DNA of 64,000 nt from JACJXF01 sp964349045 (GTDB lineage Bacteria > Bacteroidota > Bacteroidia > Bacteroidales > GCA-2748055): NCBI GenBank assembly GCA_964349045.1, contig CAYGFI010000007.1, positions 11,063 to 75,062 of the forward strand, in the 5' to 3' direction. The first letter of the stretch is position 1. Each line of letters opens with the position of its first letter. The notes under the pieces were generated by a model, which worked only from the letters and a program-made list of their open reading frames with translations, was not told where the DNA came from and did no database searches. The position numbers were made by a program, and so were the translations under genes. Shown one piece after another: positions 36,665-47,170 of the stretch.

Positions 36665-39136
36665 ATGAAAAACTTACTTATGGTGTTATGCTTCGCGTTA
36701 ATCTTTCTCGGATTTTCCTCGTGCAATAAGCCTGACAATGCCGGTAAAAAAGCTAATATGCTGACAATTAACCAAACAGGCCGGACTGAAATTCTTTTCA
36801 GCCACGGCTGGCGTTTCTATCGCGGTGATGCTGAGTATGCTGAAGAGGTTGATTTTGATGACTCTTCCTGGCGTATGGTCGATCTCCCGCATGACTGGAG
36901 CGTGGAAGATTTACCCGGAACCGAATCTCCGTTCGATCCGGATGCAATCGGAGGTATTGATGCAGGGTACCTTGTCGGAGGAACAGGCTGGTACCGGAAA
37001 TCTTTCCTTGTACCTGCCGGCCTTCGGACGAAGCAGGTCCATCTTCAGTTTGACGGTATTTATATGAACGCTGATATCTGGCTGAACGGCAAACTTTTGG
37101 GTGATCATCCCTATGGTTACACAAGTTTCTGGTACGATGTTACAGAAAATATTCAGCCGGGAAAATTAAATGTTCTTGCTGTGAGGGTGAAGAATGAAGG
37201 CCGCAACAGCCGCTGGTACAGTGGATCAGGCATATACCGGCATGTCAGGATGAATATAATGGATCCTTTGCACCTCGGGCACTGGGGTACATTCATCACC
37301 ACTCCCCTTATTGAACCGGGGAAAGCCATGGTAAATATCAGCAGTTCTGTAATTAATAAATCAGATGAAAGTGCAGAAGTAATCCTGGTAACGAAAATTC
37401 TTGACAAGAGCGGAACCCAGGTTGCTGAATCAAAATTGAGTCAGCCGGTACCTGCCAGCAATAATAGGGTCTTTCAGCAGGAGATTGAAGTAAGCTCACC
37501 GGAGCTCTGGTCAGTGGATGGTCCATCCCTTTATAGCGCCGTAATTGAAGTTTACAGCATGAAAGGTGAAAAGCAATCTGCACTCCTTGATAGAACGGAA
37601 ACAAAATTCGGCATCCGCTACATTTCCATGAATGCAAAAGACGGATTTATGCTTAATGGCAATCCCCTGCTGCTGAAAGGTGGTTGTATGCACCACGATA
37701 ACGGACCTCTTGGGGCGGCCGCGTTCGACCGGGCTGAAGAGCGCCGCGTGGAACTTATGAAAGCCAGCGGGTACAATGCCATACGTTGCGCGCATAATCC
37801 ACCATCCACGGCTTTCCTGGAAGCCTGCGACCGGCTTGGCGTCTTGGTCATTGATGAGGCTTTTGATATGTGGAAAGAGCCTAAAAATCCGCAGGATTAC
37901 CATCTGTATTTTGATGACTGGTGGCAGAAGGATATTGAAAGTATGATTCTCCGGGACAGGAACCACCCTTCAATAATTTTCTGGAGCATTGGAAATGAGA
38001 TCCCGGAGAGAGGCAAACCTGAGGGTGCGGCCCTTGCCCAAAAAATTGCCGGCCACATTAAAGCTTTTGACACGACCCGCCCGGTTACCTCAGCAGTCAA
38101 CTCGGTCACACCGGATAAAGATCCCTATTTTGCTGTTCTGGATGTTTGCGGGTATAATTACGCCATCAACGCTTACGTAAGCGATGCAAAACGATTGCCT
38201 GAGCGGATCATGTATGCCGCTGAATCGTATCCCCTCGAAGCGTATGATTATTGGATGGCAGCCCTCGATTACCCCTGGGTTATAGGTGATTTCGTCTGGA
38301 CCGGCTTCGATTACCTCGGTGAAGCCAGTATAGGCTGGCTGGGATACCCGCATGAGGGCAGCTTTTTCCCTTGGAATCATGCTTTCTGCGGCGATATAGA
38401 TATTTGCGGATTTAAAAGGCCTCAATCGTATTACCGCGATGTGCTCTGGGGGAACGATAACCAGTTGTCAATTTTTGTAACTCCACCTTCGCCCTCATTT
38501 CCTCTGAATCCGAAAAAGGAAGAATGGAGCAAATGGGAATGGCAGGATGTGGTTGCCAACTGGAACTGGGAGGGAAATGAGGGCAAGGCGCTGGGTATTG
38601 AAGTTTATAGCTCGTGCCAGGAGGTGGAATTGTTCCTGAACCAGAAATCGCTTGGCAGGAAAAAAACCAACCGGAAAAACGAGTGGATAGCCAGGTGGAA
38701 TGTGCCATATCAGTCAGGAACGCTGAGCGCTAAAGGGTACAATAGTTCTAAGGAAGTTGCATCAGCAGAGTTAAAAACGGCTGATAAACCTGCTAAAATT
38801 GTCATGACTGCTGATCGCGCCTCGATCAAAGCCGACGGTCAGGATCTGAGCTATGTTACCATTGAACTCCTGGATTCAGGAGGCGCAAGAAATCCATTGG
38901 CAGAAAATCAGGTTCAGTTTGAGATCGAAGGTCCTGGTTCCATTTTAGCCGTTGGAAGTTCGAACCCGATGAGCTCTGAAAGCTTCAGGTTGCCGGTAAG
39001 GAAGGCATATCAGGGGAGGTGCCTCGTTATCGTCAGATCTGGTAATGAGCCGGGAAATATAAAACTAAAGGCAAGTTCAGAGGGACTTTCACCTGCTGAA
39101 CTTGTGATTACTTCTGCGGGATATAACCAGCTTTGA
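36665..39136 (+). CDS. GH2 beta-galactosidase-like lipoprotein
   Basis: An 823-residue lipoprotein (lipobox FSSCN) of GH2. The jelly-roll sugar-binding domain carries RTEILFSHGWRFYRGDAEYAEE and WYRKSFLVPAG. An immunoglobulin-like domain follows, then a TIM barrel with YNAIRCAHNPPSTAF and FWSIGNEIPE (acid/base E445). YAAESYPLEAYDYW supplies the nucleophile E520, then DFVWTGFDYLGEASIGW. A C-terminal domain like DUF4982 and an Ig-like invasin-type domain (TADRASIKADGQDLSYVTIEL) complete it. It would remove terminal beta-linked galactose, though beta-glucuronidase or beta-mannosidase are other GH2 options. It follows the sugar isomerase gene by 96 bases. Confidence 0.88.
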   Translation: MKNLLMVLCFALIFLGFSSCNKPDNAGKKANMLTINQTGRTEILFSHGWRFYRGDAEYAEEVDFDDSSWRMVDLPHDWSVEDLPGTESPFDPDAIGGIDAGYLVGGTGWYRKSFLVPAGLRTKQVHLQFDGIYMNADIWLNGKLLGDHPYGYTSFWYDVTENIQPGKLNVLAVRVKNEGRNSRWYSGSGIYRHVRMNIMDPLHLGHWGTFITTPLIEPGKAMVNISSSVINKSDESAEVILVTKILDKSGTQVAESKLSQPVPASNNRVFQQEIEVSSPELWSVDGPSLYSAVIEVYSMKGEKQSALLDRTETKFGIRYISMNAKDGFMLNGNPLLLKGGCMHHDNGPLGAAAFDRAEERRVELMKASGYNAIRCAHNPPSTAFLEACDRLGVLVIDEAFDMWKEPKNPQDYHLYFDDWWQKDIESMILRDRNHPSIIFWSIGNEIPERGKPEGAALAQKIAGHIKAFDTTRPVTSAVNSVTPDKDPYFAVLDVCGYNYAINAYVSDAKRLPERIMYAAESYPLEAYDYWMAALDYPWVIGDFVWTGFDYLGEASIGWLGYPHEGSFFPWNHAFCGDIDICGFKRPQSYYRDVLWGNDNQLSIFVTPPSPSFPLNPKKEEWSKWEWQDVVANWNWEGNEGKALGIEVYSSCQEVELFLNQKSLGRKKTNRKNEWIARWNVPYQSGTLSAKGYNSSKEVASAELKTADKPAKIVMTADRASIKADGQDLSYVTIELLDSGGARNPLAENQVQFEIEGPGSILAVGSSNPMSSESFRLPVRKAYQGRCLVIVRSGNEPGNIKLKASSEGLSPAELVITSAGYNQL

Positions 39137-39184
39137 GAAGGTCAGGAGACCTGAAAAACATGGAATAAATGATCCATACTTCCT

Positions 39185-39284
39185 NNNNNNNNNNNNNNNN
39201 NNNNNNNNNNNNNNNNNNNNNNNNNNNNNNNNNNNNNNNNNNNNNNNNNNNNNNNNNNNNNNNNNNNNNNNNNNNNNNNNNNNN
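39185..39284. other. assembly gap (100 N)
   Basis: Exactly 100 N placed directly before the first readable codon of the next gene. Its true size is unknown. The start of the downstream enzyme gene is hidden here. Confidence 0.98.
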
Positions 39285-41168
39285 AAAAAGCCATTTTCCT
39301 CTTTAAAAATTATCGCCAGCTTATTGCTTGCAGCTTCCTGCTCAACAGAACAAGAAACATTCGTGGTGAATTTTGAAGGAAGCCTGACAGAAAAAAAGTG
39401 GGCTGTCAGTGAGTTGAACCCTGAGATTCCATCCGACTGGTCCGGCTTTGAATACCTGACCTTTGATATGAAGTCCTCCACAACGCAAAGGTTTGACATC
39501 ATTCTCTATGATGCGGAAGGAACCAGGGTATTACGAATTAATCCGTTCCAGGGGGTGTGGGTAAGGACATCCATTCCTCTGATTCATTTTCAGAAGAGAA
39601 ATACCCGTGGGATGGACATGGCTGAAATAGGCAAGACTCCACGGCCAGGCTGCTGGATTCAATTCACCGGCTCTGTTGGATCCATCACGCAGGTTGATTC
39701 ACTGGGAATACTTATGCAACATCCCATAGGAATACAGACAATGGAAATACGCGACGTAAGACTTACCATGGCAGCTGAAGATTCAATTATTGGCCCTGTA
39801 CCGGTAGTTGATGAATTCGGGCAGTGGATTCCCGATGAATGGACGGGGAAAGCCAAAAATTTTGAGGACTTGAAAACTGCATGGAGCGGGGAGGATGCGG
39901 CCCTGGTCCCCGGTGATTTTAAGGTTTCAAAGTATGGCGGATTCCTGGATGCAAAGACCAGGGCCACGGGATTTTTCAGGATCGAGAAAATTAATGAAAA
40001 ATGGTGGTTTGTTGATCCTGAAGGCTACCTTTTCTTTTCTGCCGGCGCTACTTGCATAACTCCTGGCTGGGGCCTGGCAAGGGTAAAGGGGCGGGAATAT
40101 ATCTATACCGCCCTGCCGCCTGTTAGCCTTAATAATGAACTGCCAGTTCCGGAAGAAGCCGATGTACCCCCCGCTTTTTATATGTGGAATATTTCCAGGC
40201 GGTTTGGAACAGACTGGTACAACAAATGGATGGACCACACCATCCGCAGGATGGATAGCTGGGGATTGAACACCATTGCGAACTGGTCAGATCTGGCGCT
40301 GGGAACCGTTCAACGTAAACCATATGTAGCAGACATTAGCGGTGGATGGGGTATTGACGCCGGCACTATGGGACTTCCCGACGTTTATGCCAGTGATTAT
40401 GCCGCCAGAGTGGATGAGGCTGCAGCACGGCAGTGTGCTCCGCTTAAAAAAGATAAATACCTCCTGGGTTATTTTATCGGTAACGAGCAACCCTGGCCTG
40501 GCAGGGAGCAGGAACTTGCAAATGTTATCCTTAGCGGGGATGACATACCCATGAAAGCCGCTCTCAAAAAATACCTTGCAGACGGAGATACCAAGGAAAA
40601 GCGCAAAGACTTCATTTATAAGACCTATACCCAATTCATCAGAATCGTTAATGAAGCCATAAAAAAACATGACCCGAATCACCTGAACCTGGGGATCCGT
40701 TTCGGCGGGCATGCTCCCGATGAGATAATTATTTGCTCAAAGGATTATTTTGATGTATTCAGCATAAACGTATATAACTATTCGGTTGACCCGGAAATGA
40801 TGCAGAAAATATACGACCTTACAGGTTTGCCAATAGTCATAGGGGAGTTCCATTTCGGTACGGCAGGGCGCGGCCTTTCGCCTTGGCTGGCGCAGGTAAG
40901 TAACCTTGAAGAGAGGGGCACAGGTTACCGGTATTATGTTGAAAATGCAGCAGCACATCCTGCACTTATAGGCACGCACTGGTTCCAGTGGATTGATCAG
41001 CCAAACACCGGTCGTGGCGATGGAGAGAGTGGACTGATTGGATTTGTGGATGTAACAGATCGTCCGTACGGCGACCTGGTTGAGGCTTCAAAAGCAACGT
41101 TCAGAAGGCTCTATAATGTTCATTCAGGTAAAGAACCTCCTTTCAGCAGAAATGCAAAGGTTCAATGA
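39285..41168 (+). CDS. GH50/beta-agarase-like lipoprotein, start lost in gap
   Basis: The frame is open from the first base after the gap: KKPFSSLKII, a hydrophobic stretch, then lipobox LAASC. Only the ATG and perhaps a residue are missing. About 45 residues resemble a family-specific N-terminal segment, followed by a beta-sandwich and a TIM barrel starting near GFFRIEKINEKWWFVDPEGYLFF. The acid/base Glu is in YFIGNEQPW (codon 40485) and the nucleophile Glu is in IVIGEFHFG (codon 40845). The WFVDPEG and GNE/GEFHFG layout resembles GH50 and beta-agarase-like proteins. It is a close copy of the gene at 50724. Agar is not proven as substrate. Confidence 0.75.
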   Translation, partial: KKPFSSLKIIASLLLAASCSTEQETFVVNFEGSLTEKKWAVSELNPEIPSDWSGFEYLTFDMKSSTTQRFDIILYDAEGTRVLRINPFQGVWVRTSIPLIHFQKRNTRGMDMAEIGKTPRPGCWIQFTGSVGSITQVDSLGILMQHPIGIQTMEIRDVRLTMAAEDSIIGPVPVVDEFGQWIPDEWTGKAKNFEDLKTAWSGEDAALVPGDFKVSKYGGFLDAKTRATGFFRIEKINEKWWFVDPEGYLFFSAGATCITPGWGLARVKGREYIYTALPPVSLNNELPVPEEADVPPAFYMWNISRRFGTDWYNKWMDHTIRRMDSWGLNTIANWSDLALGTVQRKPYVADISGGWGIDAGTMGLPDVYASDYAARVDEAAARQCAPLKKDKYLLGYFIGNEQPWPGREQELANVILSGDDIPMKAALKKYLADGDTKEKRKDFIYKTYTQFIRIVNEAIKKHDPNHLNLGIRFGGHAPDEIIICSKDYFDVFSINVYNYSVDPEMMQKIYDLTGLPIVIGEFHFGTAGRGLSPWLAQVSNLEERGTGYRYYVENAAAHPALIGTHWFQWIDQPNTGRGDGESGLIGFVDVTDRPYGDLVEASKATFRRLYNVHSGKEPPFSRNAKVQ

Positions 41169-41217
41169 AAGAACCGGATGCTGATGAATAATTATTTTAT
41201 CAATTAAGCATAGCATG

Positions 41218-41243
41218 ATAACCGGCATGCCTGGTTCGGTTAT
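41218..41243 (+). repeat. short inverted repeat between enzyme genes
   Basis: ATAACCG (41218-41224) and CGGTTAT (41237-41243) flank a 12-base loop, 49 bases after the stop. There is no T run, so this is a weak mRNA hairpin rather than a clear terminator. Confidence 0.35.
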
Positions 41244-41313
41244 AAATACGTGTGGTTAACAACTATGTCAACACTGAGAAATTGTCGCAACATAAATTCA
41301 TAATTCATAAAAT

Positions 41314-44300
41314 ATGAAAACCACAACCCGCCTGTTGGTTATCCTGGTTTTTTTCGCTAAGCTTTCAGCCCAGGATGCCGGTTATCTCAAAAATGTTTAC
41401 CATTACATCGAGAATACCTCGGTTTTTGAATTAAACCAGGAAGAAGGTCATGTTTCTCTGGCTCCGTTTAATTCTGTCGGGGAGGCTTTGAGCAAAAACC
41501 GGTATCAATCGCCATGGTCTTTGTCGCTGAATGGCACCTGGAAATTCCATTATGCTGATACTCCGGAAGGAACGCCGGAAGGATTCTACAATACTGACTT
41601 CAACGACCGGAAATGGGATACCATTCAGGTTCCTTCCAATTGGGAAATGAAGGGATATTCCGATCCCCTGTTCCGAAATATCGCCACACCATTTCCGCCT
41701 GACCCTCCTAAGGTTCCCCGCGAATATAATCCGACAGGAAGTTACCGGAAGACATTTACCATTCCCGCCTCCTGGAAGGGCCGGGAAATTTTTCTTCGCC
41801 TTGAAAAAACGGCATCTGCTTCGTTTGTATGGATAAACGGGAAAGAAGTTGGCTATAATGAAGGCGCGCATGAGCCCGCGGAGTATAATATTACAAAATA
41901 CCTCAAAACGGGTCGTAATACCATTGCAGTCAATGTTTACAAGTATTCCGACGGTTATTACCTCGAAGACCAGGATTACTGGCGCCTGGCAGGAATTTTT
42001 GACGATGTCTGGCTGTTTGCCGCCCCTGGCATGCATGTTTTTGACTGGTTTGCAACAACCGACCTGGATGAATCCTATACAAATGCAAAGCTTGACATTT
42101 CCGTTACGGTAAAGAATTATTTAAACACACCCCTGAAAGACTACCTCCTCAGGGCCACGTTGTTCGATTCGGAAAAGAATGCGGTTAAGGTCATAACTTC
42201 GGAAAAGTTTTCTGTTCTGAATAAAGCTTCGCAAAATATTAAGCTGGGGGCAGATATTATTAATCCCGCAAAATGGTCGGCTGAACACCCGAATCTTTAC
42301 TTCCTGGCGTTTGAACTAATTAATCCGGCAGGAAAAACAGAAGAGGTGATCTCTGGCCGGATTGGTTTCAAGGAAACCGGGATACGGAACCAGGTTTTTT
42401 ACCTCAATGGGATGCCTGTAAAGCTGAATGGAACGAACAGCCATATGCAGCATCCCTTACATGGTCATACGATGGATGAAAGAACCATCATAGAGGATTT
42501 TAACCTGCTCAAACGGTACAACATAAATTGTGTGCGAACCTCTCATTATCCGCCGGTGATAAGATACCTGGAGCTTGCTGACGAGTATGGTATTTACATA
42601 GTGGACGAAACAGGGGACGAGGCGCATGCAACTCAATTTGTTTCAGAATTGCCCGAATGGGAAGGAATGTACCGCGAGCGAGCCAGGAAAATGGTATTGC
42701 GCGACCGGAACCATCCCAGTGTACTTTTCTGGAGTGCCGGCAATGAGAGTGGGGAAGGGGTTAATATCTGCCATGTTATTGAAGAAGGCAGAAAATATGA
42801 CCCTACCCGCTACTGGATGTACGGGGGAAACGCATTTGCACACCCGTGCGAGGAGATTATCGGGCCAAGATACCCTCAACTTTTCGAATTGATAACAAAT
42901 GTACTTCTGGTACCTGAAAACATCGATCCCCGCCCGTCATTTATGGATGAATACCTTGCTGTTACCGGAAATTCAGGCGGAGGTCTTGACGATTACTGGG
43001 AGGCCATTTATGCCCATCCCCGGAGCATGGGTGGAGCCATCTGGGACTTTGTGAGCACCGGCATCACTGAAAAAGTACGGAGCATCAAGGACCTTTCAGG
43101 AAATAACATCCAGGTTAACCTTATGGGCAGAGCAAAACTTGCCCCCGGGGTTACAGGGAAAGGGATTGATCTGAACGGCCATGACCAGTGGGTGGAAGTT
43201 TACCGTGATGAAGCCTTGGAGATTGACGGAAACCAGCTTACACTCTCCCTGTGGGTTTATCCCCGGGCCCTCAGCAGTTCGTCCGGGACTTTAATAACCA
43301 AGGGAAACTACCAGTTTGGGTTACGCCAGACAGGAAAAGATTCGCTTGAATTCTATGTAACAACAAACCGGAAAAATATTGTAAGAATTGAACTTCCATC
43401 CAATTGGGAGTATAACTGGCATAAGGTTGAAGCGGTGTACAACGGGTCGGATATCTCACTGTTTATCGATGGAAAAGAAAGCAAACGTAAGTCAGTCTCA
43501 GGCAATATTCTGAACGCGCCGTTTCCGGTAAATATCGGAAGAAATGTTGAAATCCACGGTCAGGAGACCTATGTTTACATCTGCGATGCCATCATTGACG
43601 AGGTTGGGATCTTTGATAAGGTTATCCCTTTAAACTTATTGAAATCTCCCAGTGCTGAACTGAAAAAACAGGCAGGTTTGTGGCTGGATTTTGAGGAAAT
43701 AACCACAGGAGGCAACTTTTTCAGTTACGGTATCGGCGCCAGGACATATGGATCCATTTGGCCCGACAGGCAGCCGCAGCCTGAAATGATGCAAATAAAG
43801 AAATCAGCACAACCCGTTAAGACACAGTTTGTTTCAGCTGAAAAGGGAGAGGTGGAGATACTAAACCGGTATCTTTTCACTGATCTTAATGAATTAAATA
43901 CCATTTGGATGGTTCAGGCTGATGATAAAATAATTCAGGAAGGGGAAATGACCGTTTCACTCCAACCCGGGAAAAAGAAAGTTGTGACCATACCGTTTAA
44001 AAAGCCTGAAATCATAGAAGGTGTGGAATACCGGCTGCTGATTAGTTTCCGGCAAAAAGAAAAAAGCAGGTGGGCAGATGCCGGTTATGAAATTGCATGG
44101 GACCAAATGGAACTGCCCTGGTACAAACCGGTTCAGACCATCGCGGAGAAATCCCGGATTCCGATGAATGTGGTTGATGGAAAGGATGAATTAACCATTA
44201 CAGGGAAAGATTTCCGCTACGTTTTTATTAAAAATGCAGGAACTTTTTCCTCTTTGCAATTCCAGGGAAAAGAGCTTATCAGGGAAGGAGCCCGCATGAA

Positions 44301-45075
44301 TGTTTGGCGTGCCCCACTCGCCAATGAAACAGACGAATGGACATTCCGGTCGGCAAACTTTAAGCACATTCTTGAAGGGTACGGGCATATGGCAGCTACA
44401 GAGTGGTACTCAGCGGGCCTCGATAAGCTGAAAGTTTACCCTGAGGATTTTGGCTGGGAAACACTGAAGGACAGCACTATTTTAATCGAAGTAAAGAATG
44501 TTATGGTCCTCGGAAACAAGAAAGGCGCCTTCTTTAACAATTTCAGGTACATTGTTCAGAATACCGGCGAAATAACGCTTGAACACACAATTATACCGAA
44601 CGGCATAATGCCGGCCTGGCTTCCCCGCATCGGATTAATGTGGGTACTGGATAAAAGCCTGGAACAAGTGCAATACTATGGCCGCGGCCCTGAAGAGAAC
44701 TATCCTGACCGTAAAACAGGGTACAAGGTAGGTACCTATAAAACCACGGTAAAAGAGATGTATGTACCTTACCTGATTCCCCAGGATTATGGCTTAAGGA
44801 CCGATAACCGCTGGGTGAAAATGGTGGATGCTAACGGCGTTGGCCTTGAATTTAAAGGAAATACCTTATTTAATTTCAGCGCTCACCCATATTCAACTGA
44901 TAATCTCACAAAAGCCCTTTACACCTATCAACTGCATCCCTATGACGGGATTACGTTTAATTTCGATTACGCCACCAGCGGGTTAGGATGCACTGCCAAA
45001 TCAGTCTTTACTGAATATCAGGTTACACCAAAGCGGTATGACTTTATTATGTCCATTAAACCCGTTAAACAATGA
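41314..45075 (+). CDS. large GH2 beta-galactosidase with LamG insert
   Basis: A 1253-residue secreted enzyme. After the signal peptide (LLVILVFFAKLSAQ) come LacZ-like domains: jelly roll (LSLNGTWKFHYADTPE, IQVPSNWEMKGYSDP), Ig-like, and a TIM barrel with acid/base E478 (FWSAGNESGEG) and nucleophile E546 (SFMDEYLAVTGNSGGG). Residues about 585-770 are a LamG/concanavalin-like domain (APGVTGKGIDLNGHDQW, TLSLWVYPRAL, GSDISLFIDGKES) inserted after the barrel. The C-terminal LacZ small-chain-like domain follows (MNVWRAPLANETDEW, VQYYGRGPEENYPDRKTGY). The insert makes it longer than ordinary LacZ and may bind polymer. Its last 4 bases overlap the next gene. Confidence 0.9.
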   Translation: MKTTTRLLVILVFFAKLSAQDAGYLKNVYHYIENTSVFELNQEEGHVSLAPFNSVGEALSKNRYQSPWSLSLNGTWKFHYADTPEGTPEGFYNTDFNDRKWDTIQVPSNWEMKGYSDPLFRNIATPFPPDPPKVPREYNPTGSYRKTFTIPASWKGREIFLRLEKTASASFVWINGKEVGYNEGAHEPAEYNITKYLKTGRNTIAVNVYKYSDGYYLEDQDYWRLAGIFDDVWLFAAPGMHVFDWFATTDLDESYTNAKLDISVTVKNYLNTPLKDYLLRATLFDSEKNAVKVITSEKFSVLNKASQNIKLGADIINPAKWSAEHPNLYFLAFELINPAGKTEEVISGRIGFKETGIRNQVFYLNGMPVKLNGTNSHMQHPLHGHTMDERTIIEDFNLLKRYNINCVRTSHYPPVIRYLELADEYGIYIVDETGDEAHATQFVSELPEWEGMYRERARKMVLRDRNHPSVLFWSAGNESGEGVNICHVIEEGRKYDPTRYWMYGGNAFAHPCEEIIGPRYPQLFELITNVLLVPENIDPRPSFMDEYLAVTGNSGGGLDDYWEAIYAHPRSMGGAIWDFVSTGITEKVRSIKDLSGNNIQVNLMGRAKLAPGVTGKGIDLNGHDQWVEVYRDEALEIDGNQLTLSLWVYPRALSSSSGTLITKGNYQFGLRQTGKDSLEFYVTTNRKNIVRIELPSNWEYNWHKVEAVYNGSDISLFIDGKESKRKSVSGNILNAPFPVNIGRNVEIHGQETYVYICDAIIDEVGIFDKVIPLNLLKSPSAELKKQAGLWLDFEEITTGGNFFSYGIGARTYGSIWPDRQPQPEMMQIKKSAQPVKTQFVSAEKGEVEILNRYLFTDLNELNTIWMVQADDKIIQEGEMTVSLQPGKKKVVTIPFKKPEIIEGVEYRLLISFRQKEKSRWADAGYEIAWDQMELPWYKPVQTIAEKSRIPMNVVDGKDELTITGKDFRYVFIKNAGTFSSLQFQGKELIREGARMNVWRAPLANETDEWTFRSANFKHILEGYGHMAATEWYSAGLDKLKVYPEDFGWETLKDSTILIEVKNVMVLGNKKGAFFNNFRYIVQNTGEITLEHTIIPNGIMPAWLPRIGLMWVLDKSLEQVQYYGRGPEENYPDRKTGYKVGTYKTTVKEMYVPYLIPQDYGLRTDNRWVKMVDANGVGLEFKGNTLFNFSAHPYSTDNLTKALYTYQLHPYDGITFNFDYATSGLGCTAKSVFTEYQVTPKRYDFIMSIKPVKQ

Positions 45076-47165
45076 ATACCATGAGTTCATCCCCGGTAAA
45101 CCATGCAGGAACATTCTTTTTTCTTTTTGCAATAACAGTCATTTTGACCGGAGCCTGTGCAAAACATGAAAATTCATCACTTGAATTGTTTAATCCGAAG
45201 ACCTTCGATCCGGAACTGGTACGTTCCGTCAACGGAGATTCAATCTGTTTCGAAGACGGTGCGCTTGTAATTGTGTTTGTCCCCGGGAAATATGGTTCAA
45301 CCGTTGAGATTAGACCTCCGGCCGGGTTATGGGATGCTTCCGGGTATCGTTTTGTCCGTTGTGAAATCGAAAATCAGGGAAGCGCACCCCAATTGGCTGA
45401 GTTAGGCTTCGGAGAATATGACCTGACGCTGGGAGGAACTCTTGTTCCTCCCGGAGGAAAGAAAATCCTCAAAGCGGCCATTTTCAGGAAAAACCATCCC
45501 TCCTGCATCGATAGTTTATTCCCGGTAATGCACGGAAAGCCTGACGGTGTTCTGAGAGGCTGGATGGACAGTACCTGTGATTCCATTGAGTACATCAAGC
45601 TGCTTTTTCCTGCCGCGATTGCCGGAAATTCTGTGAGGATCGGAAGAATTTGGTTTGAAGATCCTTACGTTCTGCTGACAGAAAATGAATTAAGAGAAAA
45701 GTATTTTCCGTTTATCGACAGGTTTGGCCAGTTTATGTACAGGGAATGGCCCGGGAAAATTAAAACCGAAAAAGACCTGACCGACTTAAATAAGCAAGAG
45801 TTGGCCGACCTGGCAGCAAGCCCGGGGGCTACCGGCTGGAATAAATACGGAGGATGGGAGGATGGCCCTCAGTTGCAGGCAACAGGGCGGTTCAGAGTTG
45901 ATAAACATGAAGGCAGGTGGTGGCTTGTAGATCCCGAAGGAAAGCTTTTCTGGTCGAATGGCTTTGATTGTGTTGAATTTGGGCGCCAGTCGCAAACCCG
46001 GGTTTCCGGCCGCGAACATTTTTTCTCATACCTTCCGGGAGATGAAAGCCCTGAATCAGCCCTGTATGGAACCATGGGCGATAATAAAAAGCTGAAAAAC
46101 CTCAGCTTTCATCTTGTTAACCTTTACAGAAAGTACGGTCCGGCATGGAAGGAAACAGCCATGCAGCAGATCCATACGCGCCTGCGTAGCTGGGGATTTA
46201 ATACCATCGGAAACTGGTCCGATAGTGAGATCTATTTTATGAGGAAAACTCCCTATGTTTTAACCATTAACAGTAAAAGGACAGGATTGATTGCCGATCC
46301 GTACCTCCCTGGCTATAGCCAGGATTTGTCGGGATTGCTATCTGAAAAACTGGAGGAGATGAACGACCCGTGGTGTATCGGGGTATTTATCGACAATGAA
46401 TTAAAATGGGGGGTTAAATGGGCCCCGAAAATTGCCGAACAGATACAGATGGCTCCTGAAGATCAACCGGCAAAAATGGCATTCCGGGACAGGATGGTCA
46501 GGAAATACAAAAACATTGGAGCACTGAATAAATCGTGGGGTACTTTATTCGCTTCATGGGAGCAGATTCTTCAGAGCCGGAAGGTAATCCCCGGGGCAGC
46601 TGCCGATATGAAGGAATTTATGATCGAATTTGCCACGCTCTATCACTCTGTATGCCGCAATGCAGTCAGGGAGCAGGTTCCTGAACTCTTATACCTTGGC
46701 AGCCGGATGGATTTTCACCTCTACCCGGAGGATACTTCCCTTAACGACATGATCAAGGTAGCCTCAAAATACTGCGATATTGTAAGTTTTAACCGGTACA
46801 GGTACACCTGTGCAGAACTTATCCCTCCCGATGGCGGAGACTACCCTGTTATTATTGGTGAATACCACTTTGGAAGCCTTGAAACAGGGCTTCTCCAGCC
46901 TGGGCTCCGTTATGCTGCCGACCAGGATGAAAGGGCAGAACTCTTTAGTTTTTATCTTAAAAGCGCCATTGAAAATCCTTACATGGTTGGAGCCCATTGG
47001 TTTCAACTGGTGGACCAGTCGGTAGCCGGCAGGGGTGATGGCGAAAATTACCAGGCCGGGTTCCTTACGGCAGGAGATATCCCTCAGCAGGAAATGATCA
47101 TCAAATCAAGGGAAACCGGGTATAAGATGTACAAACTACGAACTGAAAGCAAACTAAACAACTAA
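45072..47165 (+). CDS. GH50/beta-agarase-like lipoprotein
   Basis: A 697-residue lipoprotein (lipobox LTGAC) that starts within the stop of the GH2 gene (ATGA), so the two are translationally coupled. An N-terminal beta-sandwich precedes the barrel, which opens with IDRFGQFMYREWPGKIK and GRFRVDKHEGRWWLVDPEGKLFWSNG. It contains LRSWGFNTIGNWSD, acid/base E443 (GVFIDNELKWG) and nucleophile E597 (PVIIGEYHFGS). The order resembles GH50 beta-agarase-like proteins. It is the most divergent of the three such genes here and probably has a different subsite specificity. Exact substrate unknown. Confidence 0.75.
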   Translation: MNTMSSSPVNHAGTFFFLFAITVILTGACAKHENSSLELFNPKTFDPELVRSVNGDSICFEDGALVIVFVPGKYGSTVEIRPPAGLWDASGYRFVRCEIENQGSAPQLAELGFGEYDLTLGGTLVPPGGKKILKAAIFRKNHPSCIDSLFPVMHGKPDGVLRGWMDSTCDSIEYIKLLFPAAIAGNSVRIGRIWFEDPYVLLTENELREKYFPFIDRFGQFMYREWPGKIKTEKDLTDLNKQELADLAASPGATGWNKYGGWEDGPQLQATGRFRVDKHEGRWWLVDPEGKLFWSNGFDCVEFGRQSQTRVSGREHFFSYLPGDESPESALYGTMGDNKKLKNLSFHLVNLYRKYGPAWKETAMQQIHTRLRSWGFNTIGNWSDSEIYFMRKTPYVLTINSKRTGLIADPYLPGYSQDLSGLLSEKLEEMNDPWCIGVFIDNELKWGVKWAPKIAEQIQMAPEDQPAKMAFRDRMVRKYKNIGALNKSWGTLFASWEQILQSRKVIPGAAADMKEFMIEFATLYHSVCRNAVREQVPELLYLGSRMDFHLYPEDTSLNDMIKVASKYCDIVSFNRYRYTCAELIPPDGGDYPVIIGEYHFGSLETGLLQPGLRYAADQDERAELFSFYLKSAIENPYMVGAHWFQLVDQSVAGRGDGENYQAGFLTAGDIPQQEMIIKSRETGYKMYKLRTESKLNN

Positions 47166-47170
47166 GCATT

